DNA of 64,000 bases from contig JACJWR010000003.1 in the NCBI GenBank assembly GCA_020637055.1, forward strand, positions 124,001 through 188,000, given 5' to 3'. The translations under genes were made by a program, and so were the position numbers. The DNA is from Actinomycetota bacterium. GTDB lineage: Bacteria > Actinomycetota > Actinomycetes > S36-B12 > UBA10799. This document shows, one piece after another, positions 58,585-64,000 of the stretch. A model generated the notes under the pieces. It ran no database searches, was not told where the DNA came from, and saw only the letters and a program-made list of their open reading frames with translations. How positions within the stretch are numbered: position 1 is the first letter of the stretch; each line of letters opens with the position of its first letter.

Positions 58585-60137
58585 GGCTCGTTCCTTCCTC
58601 CTTGCGCCGAGTCTGACGGGTCGGCCTCGGATTCGCTTGGGATCTCCGGCAGCAGCAGCCGTACCGCAACAGCGAGTACGACCAGGGCCCCCGCTCCGAT
58701 CGCCAAACTGAGCGAGAACCCGGACATGAAAGCTGCGCGCGCCGCCGCAGCGAGTTCCGCGGCCGCCGTGGGCGCCAACGCCTCCGCAGTGCGCAGGGCG
58801 GAGCCGATGCTCTGTCGCGCCGACTGCGCGAGGGCGGGCGGCAGGTCGGCCAGCGCCGGGTCGAACTCCCGCCCGAAGGTCCTGGCCAGCAGAGTGCCGT
58901 ACACCGCGACCCCGAACGCCAGACCGAGTCTGGTGGCCACCCCGTTGATGGCGGATCCGGTGGTGCGCAGGTTCTCGGGGTAGTTGCGGACCGCGGTATG
59001 GGTCATCAACGCCGGGGTCACTCCCAACACTCCGGTGAACAGCATCGCCACGACAAGCAGCGGCACGGCGGGGGACTCTCCGGCACCTGCGAGTAGGGCA
59101 AGTCCGACCGCCGCGAGCACCAGTGACCCGGCGGTGGCCCAGGGTACGCCGAAGCGCTCGGCAAGCGCCCCCGAACCGGAGGCGACCACCGTCCACATCA
59201 GCAGGGCGGGCAGCAGCACGGCCCCGGCGGCGAACGCCGAGTAGCCCACCACCAGTTGCAGATACTGGCTGGCGACGAAGAGCAATCCGCCCAAGGTCAG
59301 TTGCACGATGAACAGGGCCAGCGTCGGGAGCCAGAACGTGCGCCGGGCGATGATGCCCGGAATGAACAGCGGATACCGGACCCGCCGTTCCCAGCCGACC
59401 AGAGCGAGCAAGGCAACAAGTCCGACGACCAACCCGCCCAGCACGCCACGGTCGCCCGCGTCCGCCGGGTCGCTGAGGCTGACGAGCGCGTAGAGCAGGC
59501 CGACCGCCGAGAGCGCCGCCAGCGCCGCACCCACGGTGTCCGACGTCCGGCCGGACCGATGGTCCGCAGTTGGGCCGGTGGACTTCGGGGTCATGGTCGC
59601 CACGCCGATGAGGGCGAGCCCCAGCATGGGTATCACCGACCAGAACGCGGCGGGCCAGCCGAAGGCCGTCAACGCCGCCCCGCCCACGATCGGACCCAGG
59701 ATGGCGCCGATCGCCTGGGTGCTCGCCATGATTCCGATGGCGGTGCGCTGGCGCGGCCCACGGGTGACGTCGAAGGTGGTCGCCAGAGCCGCAGGCATGG
59801 CCAGTGCGGATCCCACTCCGGTCAACGCCCGGAAGATGATCAGGCCGGTGATGTCTCTGGCGAATCCGGAGAGGAGCGCGGCGACCAGGAAGACGGCGAG
59901 ACCGGTGATCAGCAGACGGCGCGGCCCGATCCGGTCGCCCCATTCGCCGGCGAACAGGATCAATGCAGCGGCGACGAGGGGGGTGATGTTGACCACCCAG
60001 GTCAATTCCGCCGCGGTGGCCGGGAAACTCAACGAGATGGCCGGTAGCGCGACATTGGCCACCGTGAGGTTCATGGCGACGGCCGTATACGTCACGGCCA
60101 ACGGCAGCAGCGCGACCGGCAGCCGGGGCTTGCCCAT
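58581..60137 (-). CDS. MFS exporter, DHA2 (14-TM) type
   Basis: 518 residues with about 14 hydrophobic helices. VANVALPAI in helix 1, GDRIGPRRLL (motif A) and LTGVGSALAMPAALA (helix 4) are typical DHA2. GGAGG lies eight bases before the ATG at 60137. It overlaps the ATP-grasp-like gene, so the exporter and enzyme are made together; the pair is the best candidate here for a small-molecule synthesis and export unit. The two DHA2 exporters in this window are clearly different proteins. Confidence 0.88.
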   Translation of the reverse strand: MGKPRLPVALLPLAVTYTAVAMNLTVANVALPAISLSFPATAAELTWVVNITPLVAAALILFAGEWGDRIGPRRLLITGLAVFLVAALLSGFARDITGLIIFRALTGVGSALAMPAALATTFDVTRGPRQRTAIGIMASTQAIGAILGPIVGGAALTAFGWPAAFWSVIPMLGLALIGVATMTPKSTGPTADHRSGRTSDTVGAALAALSAVGLLYALVSLSDPADAGDRGVLGGLVVGLVALLALVGWERRVRYPLFIPGIIARRTFWLPTLALFIVQLTLGGLLFVASQYLQLVVGYSAFAAGAVLLPALLMWTVVASGSGALAERFGVPWATAGSLVLAAVGLALLAGAGESPAVPLLVVAMLFTGVLGVTPALMTHTAVRNYPENLRTTGSAINGVATRLGLAFGVAVYGTLLARTFGREFDPALADLPPALAQSARQSIGSALRTAEALAPTAAAELAAAARAAFMSGFSLSLAIGAGALVVLAVAVRLLLPEIPSESEADPSDSAQGGRNEP

Positions 60138-60185
60138 CTCGGTGCCTCCTCGGGGGTCGCGATCTTCGGTGCGCCAGAGCCGCCG

Positions 60186-61733
60186 CTAGGGGTCGAGCGC
60201 TTCGTAGATCCGAGCCATCCTGGCCCGAGAGCGAGACTGCACGGCCTCCCTATCTGCGGCTCTGCGAGCATCGGCCACCACGAAGTCGCGCACATAGCGA
60301 CCCATCTCGGAGGCGACCTGGATGTCGGCCGGATCGATGTCGACGTTGTTCAGGCACTGCAGCACCAGGTAGTCCCCATCTCGGTACTCCGGGTAGACGC
60401 CGCTGAACGACAGTCCGAGTTCCTGCAATCCGGACGCGTATTTGCTGGTGGCGGGGTCGGAGAGCGGGAAATACACCCAGATCACGTCGAACCGGTTCAA
60501 TCGCAGCTGGTTGACCTGCTCCTGCAGAACCTCGAGGAAATCGTGGCCGTAGGCGGCCACCCGGATTCGGGCGACACCGGTCTCATGGCTGAGGGTGAGC
60601 TTCAGGTTGGTGCCGTCCGGGTCGGCCGGTGATCGGGGGTCGAAGTCGGTCCTGATCTCGCGCTCGAGCGAACACTCGTCGTAGATCCGTCCGATCACCT
60701 CGCGGTAGACGTTCGGCACATGGACAGTTCGGCCCGGGATTGCGCCGAGGCTGGCGAAGAAGAGCAGCACCGACTTGCGTCGACCCGCAGTGCCCTCGAA
60801 TCCTTCGAAACTCAACCGCGGCGATTGTCCCGCCAGCAGCAGGCCGACCTCGTGGCCGCCGGCCGCCAACGCGGATCGCTGGCTCGCCAGATGCACGGTG
60901 ACGGCTTCGGTGAACTGGCCGACGATCCCACGCTCCACCAGTCGGACGACGTGGGCGAATCCGACTTTGCTGCCGATGTGGTGGCGGCGATAGGCCGGAT
61001 CCACGGCGAACAGGCCGATACGGCCGGTGATGGCGTCCGGACGTTCGATCTCGCTCGCGACGTGGCCGACGACGCGCCCGGTGCGCGTCACGGCGATCGT
61101 GCCGAAGTGGCGCCCGGCTTCGACGTACTCCGCCATTCGCTCGGGTTCGTACACGAGCGGCGCCTGAACAGCCGTGTAGTGGTAGCAGCGGTAGAACAGC
61201 CGCGCCACGCCGACGGCATCGGACGGAGCCATGGCCCGCACCTGTAGGTCGAGTTCGCCGCTGTCATCGAAGTCGGCGGCGTCGGGAGTGTCGGCTTCGG
61301 ACTCGACGGCGGCCACGAACTCCTCGTCGGAGCTGACCGAGGCGAACGACAGATTCTTCGCGATCTCGGCTCGGTTGCCGACCCTCGGTTCGTAGGCGAT
61401 CTCCAGGCCGTCGGCGAAACCCAGCCGCACGAGTTCGGAGACTCGCGGCGGATAGCCACCGCGCCCCAGGTCCATGGGTGCGCCATGGTCGCGCAGGATG
61501 AGGCGGCAACTGCCGGCGCTGCGCACCACGTCGAGCTCCATGTCGATCTCGGTTTCGTCGTCGTAGGCGTCGCGCACCAGCGCCTCGGCGACCTCCCCGG
61601 TGAGGGTTCCCAATCGGGCCGCGTCGGAGATCGAGATGCCCAGGACGACGGCGGCGGATTCGGCCAGCGAACCCAGCAGACTCACCGAATCGATCGACTC
61701 GATGCGCAGCCGGCCCAAGAGTTGATCCGTCAT
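60186..61733 (-). CDS. three-part protein: histidine-kinase-type ATPase domain, GNAT acetyltransferase, C-terminal domain
   Basis: 515 residues. N-domain (about 1-135) resembles RsbW/SpoIIAB-type ATPases: N-box-like TGEVAEALVRDAYDD and G1-like LRDHGAPMDL. The GNAT fold follows (about 160-300): RPDAITGRIGLFAVDPAYRR and HHIGSKVGFAHV with the acetyl-CoA pyrophosphate loop. The C-terminal 180 residues (LSFEGFEGTAGRRKSVLLFF onward) do not match a family I know; the strand NRFDVIWVYFPLSDPATSKY recalls a second, degenerate GNAT half. GGGAGG lies four bases before ATG 61733. It is a possible partner-switching acetyltransferase; 48 bases separate it from the MFS gene. Confidence 0.65.
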   Translation of the reverse strand: MTDQLLGRLRIESIDSVSLLGSLAESAAVVLGISISDAARLGTLTGEVAEALVRDAYDDETEIDMELDVVRSAGSCRLILRDHGAPMDLGRGGYPPRVSELVRLGFADGLEIAYEPRVGNRAEIAKNLSFASVSSDEEFVAAVESEADTPDAADFDDSGELDLQVRAMAPSDAVGVARLFYRCYHYTAVQAPLVYEPERMAEYVEAGRHFGTIAVTRTGRVVGHVASEIERPDAITGRIGLFAVDPAYRRHHIGSKVGFAHVVRLVERGIVGQFTEAVTVHLASQRSALAAGGHEVGLLLAGQSPRLSFEGFEGTAGRRKSVLLFFASLGAIPGRTVHVPNVYREVIGRIYDECSLEREIRTDFDPRSPADPDGTNLKLTLSHETGVARIRVAAYGHDFLEVLQEQVNQLRLNRFDVIWVYFPLSDPATSKYASGLQELGLSFSGVYPEYRDGDYLVLQCLNNVDIDPADIQVASEMGRYVRDFVVADARRAADREAVQSRSRARMARIYEALDP

Positions 61734-61898
61734 CGGACCTCCCACGCGTCCTTCGTGTGATGGCCACCGCTGCGGTTGGCCGTCGTCCACCTCCAACTTA
61801 GTCCGCCGCGGGGGCCATCAGGTATCGCTCAGTCGGTTGTGCCGCCAGTCGTTCACCAGTCGAGCGCCCGGCTGCGACCTTGCGTCCGCGGGCCTTCT

Positions 61899-61933
61899 AA
61901 CTTACGGTTGCGTAGGTTACGCTTGAGTAGGTT
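61899..61933. promoter_or_regulatory. possible operator/promoter of the alpha/beta hydrolase gene
   Basis: TTACGGTTGCGTAG is a quasi-palindrome (TTACG/CGTAG) followed by a related direct copy (TTGCGTAGGTT then TTGAGTAGGTT), about 30-60 bases before ATG 61961 in an otherwise GC-rich 227-base gap. The layout suits a TetR-type repressor site. Confidence 0.35.
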
Positions 61934-61960
61934 TTTCCACTATCGATGCAAGGAGCACTG

Positions 61961-62842
61961 ATGGCGGCCACCCAACGAGTGAGCTCCCCGGAGCGGGAGA
62001 TCGCTGTGCTGCACGGCAAGGAGCTGGCCTACGTGTACTACCCGGGTGTGGGAACGCCGTTGGTGATGCTGCACGGGGTCGGTTCGTCCGCCACCGGGTG
62101 GGATGAGCCCGCGCGGTTGCTCTCGGAGCGGGGTGTGCCGGTGCTCTCCATCGACCTACCCGGGCATGGTGAGTCGGCGAAAGGTCCCGGCGACTACTCC
62201 CTCGGCTCGCTAGCCAGTGCCGTGCGGGATCTGCTCGATCATCTCGGGATCGACCGGGCCACGATCGTCGGCCACTCGCTGGGTGGCGGGGTGGCGCTGC
62301 AATTCCTCTACCAGTACCCGCAGTACGTCGCAGGTCTGGTCCTGGTGTCCAGCGGGGGTTTGGGGCGCGACGCCAACCTGATCCTGCGGCTGTTCTCGGT
62401 TCCGGGCGCCGGCGTCGTGCTCGGCCTGGGGTTGAACCAACGCACCATGTCGCTGCTCGAGACTTTCCGCGGTCAGGTGCGCCGCTGGGGTCGGATCCCG
62501 GAGTTCTTCCCGGATCGGGTGATGGACAAGATCGACCGCTTGAGCGACCCGGAGGATCGCCACACCTTCCTCGCGACGTTGCGCAGTGTGGTGGACCATT
62601 CCGGTCAGCGGGTGTCCGCGCTGGAGAAGTTGCACCTGTCGAACTCGGTTCCGGTGCTCATCATCTGGGGTCGCAAGGACTCCATCATCCCGCTATCCCA
62701 CGGCGAACGGGCCCACGAGATGCTCGAGTCGTCCACCCTGGTGGTCTTCGATGATGCCGGCCACGAGCCGCACCGCAAGGATCCCGACCGGTTCGCGGCG
62801 GTGCTCGCCGACTGGCTCGACGACCGGCGGCTGCGCGACTAA
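61961..62842 (+). CDS. alpha/beta hydrolase
   Basis: 293 residues. Oxyanion hole MLHGVGSSATGW, nucleophile elbow IVGHSLGGGVAL (Ser), acid in WGRKDSIIP and His in AGHEPHRKDP complete the triad. The LGLNQRTMSLLETF cap is helical. AAGGAG lies five bases before the ATG at 61961. The stop overlaps that of the convergent WS/DGAT gene. A lipase or esterase acting on lipid is plausible beside an acyltransferase but is inference. Confidence 0.88.
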   Translation: MAATQRVSSPEREIAVLHGKELAYVYYPGVGTPLVMLHGVGSSATGWDEPARLLSERGVPVLSIDLPGHGESAKGPGDYSLGSLASAVRDLLDHLGIDRATIVGHSLGGGVALQFLYQYPQYVAGLVLVSSGGLGRDANLILRLFSVPGAGVVLGLGLNQRTMSLLETFRGQVRRWGRIPEFFPDRVMDKIDRLSDPEDRHTFLATLRSVVDHSGQRVSALEKLHLSNSVPVLIIWGRKDSIIPLSHGERAHEMLESSTLVVFDDAGHEPHRKDPDRFAAVLADWLDDRRLRD

Positions 62843-64000
62843 GGGGCTTCGGAGGCGTCGAACGCGCGGCTCATCGACTCGAACTCGGCCAGGAACAACT
62901 CGCCCAGCCGGTCCGCGTCGGGAACCAACGTGGCGTCGGTGCCGAACCCCACGGAGACCCGGTCGTTGTAGCTGAAGATGCAGATCGTCATCACCTGGTC
63001 GCCGGAGCATGGAGCCCAGCCCAGCACGCCGGCAACCTCGGTGCCGGCGAAGCCGATCGGCCCGCGGGGTCCGGGCACGTTCGTGAGCACGCCCACCGCC
63101 TTGTTCGCCAAATAGTTCGTCAGTCCCGCGGCGACCGGGCGGGGAGTATTGGCGATCAGTCGTTGCACGCTGAACGTGATCAACGCCTCGTCGCTGGCTT
63201 TGATCCGATCCATCCGGGTGTGGATCTCGGCGAGCCGGGCGCCGATGTCGTCGATGCCGAGCGGCATCCGGAGCACGACCAGCGCGAAGTGGTTGCCCAG
63301 GTCATCGGTCTCGTCCGGGTCGAACGGCCGCACACTCACCGGGATCATCCACAGCACCTCGTCGGTCTGATGGTCGCCGTGGCCGCGCAGGTACCTCGTG
63401 AGTGCACCCGACACCGCTCCGAGCAGTACGTCGTTGACGGTGGTTCCGGTGGCTTTGCCGATTCGCTTGACCTCTGCCAGCGGGAAGTCCGGTGCCCAGC
63501 CGACGCTCTTGGCGACGTCCGGTGTGCCGCTCCACACGGTTCCGACGCTGGGTGCGGCGAGCAGCAGTTTCGCGGTGTTCGCGACGTCGTTGACCGGTCG
63601 GTTCTCGGGTGTGCTGACCAGTTCGGCGGCGCCTGTGAGGCGGGCCGGGTTACGCGCCGCGGCGACGGCTCCGGTGCCCAGCGCTGACACGGCTTCGCCC
63701 AACTCGGACGCCGCTGCGGCCGGGTCGGTGGTCAACTTCGCCGCACCGCGGGCTGGTGCGGTCACGGCCTTCGCCACCGTCCGGGTGCCGGTGGTGACCA
63801 CGTCCAGCGCCGAGTTGGCCAAGTTGGCGGCGGCCGACGCCGCGATGCCGAACGGGGTCGTGCTGCGGCGCAGCGTCTTGCCCACCGACGCCGGATCGCC
63901 CACCACATCGCACAGGCTGAACATCACCTGGGTCAGGCGGACGCCGTCGGCCAGCGAGTGGTGGGATCGGAGCATCAACGCCGATCCGTCGCAGTCCGGT
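62839..64000 (-). CDS. wax ester synthase/diacylglycerol acyltransferase, 5' end beyond the window
   Basis: Makes triacylglycerol or wax ester from acyl-CoA. The visible 387 residues begin just before the catalytic HHSLADG (HHxxxDG, essential His), and continue through the C-terminal WES_acyltransf/DUF1298 domain: GTTVNDVLLGAVSGAL, PVSVRPFDPDETDDLGN, NVPGPRGPIGFAG and SVGFGTDATLVPDADRL. The N-terminal about 130 residues are missing because the frame is open at base 64000. It ends with TAG at 62839 overlapping the hydrolase TAA. This is the storage-lipid gene of the window. Confidence 0.92.
   Translation of the reverse strand, partial: PDCDGSALMLRSHHSLADGVRLTQVMFSLCDVVGDPASVGKTLRRSTTPFGIAASAAANLANSALDVVTTGTRTVAKAVTAPARGAAKLTTDPAAAASELGEAVSALGTGAVAAARNPARLTGAAELVSTPENRPVNDVANTAKLLLAAPSVGTVWSGTPDVAKSVGWAPDFPLAEVKRIGKATGTTVNDVLLGAVSGALTRYLRGHGDHQTDEVLWMIPVSVRPFDPDETDDLGNHFALVVLRMPLGIDDIGARLAEIHTRMDRIKASDEALITFSVQRLIANTPRPVAAGLTNYLANKAVGVLTNVPGPRGPIGFAGTEVAGVLGWAPCSGDQVMTICIFSYNDRVSVGFGTDATLVPDADRLGELFLAEFESMSRAFDASEAP

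Noticed and set aside
57205..59943. 912-codon reading of the ATP-grasp-like frame
   Set aside because: The upstream half is antisense to the MFS exporter, Arg/Gly/His-rich and motif-free; ATG 58584 has a Shine-Dalgarno site.

Overview
The window is GC-rich, almost gap-free bacterial chromosome with many GTG starts, and it looks like a high-GC actinomycete. The diagnostic genes are an AccA3/AccD5/AccE-type acyl-CoA carboxylase set with BirA, the quinone reductase LpdA lacking a redox-active cysteine pair, a TIGR03089-type protein, a DUF222-HNH (13E12-type) gene, LGFP-repeat and LytR-CpsA-Psr (LCP) envelope proteins, and a wax-ester/DGAT-type acyltransferase. From memory, much of the gene content (sdhCDAB, lpdA plus neighbour, accA3, maf, accE/accD5, birA, PH-domain protein, purK/purE, fadE25, GtrA, LCP, TIGR03089 gene, sugar-nucleotide pyrophosphorylase) resembles the Mycobacterium tuberculosis Rv3264-Rv3319 neighbourhood in rearranged form. 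I do not name a genus. No rRNA, tRNA, CRISPR array, insertion sequence or prophage was seen, and no stretch over 300 bases lacks a gene.

Layout. 1-7.4 kb: alpha/beta hydrolase, RDD membrane protein with a 16-residue repeat array, the sdhCDAB operon, and a methylmalonyl-CoA mutase-type large subunit. 7.4-14.7 kb: GGCT-like protein, LpdA, cation/proton antiporter, secreted/membrane protein with a Gly-Trp tail, AccA3-type biotin carboxylase/BCCP, Maf. 14.8-16.6 kb: encapsulin shell gene overlapping a DyP peroxidase cargo gene. 16.6-19.9 kb: DUF222-HNH gene behind a LexA-type box, then an MFS exporter. 19.9-25.9 kb: accE, accD5 (broken by a one-base insertion in this sequence), birA, PH-domain protein, class III nucleotidyl cyclase, second carboxyltransferase. 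25.9-34.4 kb: two-component system, GtrA protein, acyl-CoA dehydrogenase-galM-purK-purE operon, a small secreted peptide, NifX/NifB-type protein, FadE25. 34.4-42.2 kb: envelope block with two LCP ligases, GT2 glycosyltransferase, a CDP-alcohol phosphotransferase-like pseudoenzyme, TIGR03089 protein and sugar-nucleotide pyrophosphorylase. 42.2-49.9 kb: CPBP protease, AlkA-type glycosylase, tyrosine phosphatase, methyltransferase, DinB protein, and a large NlpC/P60 protein with 14 LGFP repeats. 49.9-56.1 kb: acyl-CoA dehydrogenase plus APH-type kinase (a split version of ACAD10/11), HAD phosphatase, PucR-type regulator, exonuclease III, PPK2. 56.1-64 kb: HAMP membrane sensor, ATP-grasp-like protein plus MFS exporter operon, ATPase-GNAT fusion protein, alpha/beta hydrolase, and a WS/DGAT gene that runs off the end.

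How the genes fit together. One theme is acyl-CoA and propionyl-CoA metabolism: biotin carboxylase, two carboxyltransferases, AccE, BirA, mutase, three acyl-CoA dehydrogenases and the WS/DGAT feeding succinyl-CoA, the TCA cycle (Sdh) or lipid storage. A second is wall glycopolymer assembly at 34-42 kb together with the NlpC/P60-LGFP protein. At many monocistronic or first genes a TANNNT hexamer lies 6-7 bases before an ATG or GTG with no Shine-Dalgarno sequence, which points to leaderless transcription. Genes inside operons instead have Shine-Dalgarno sites or ATGA/GTGA/TTGA overlaps.
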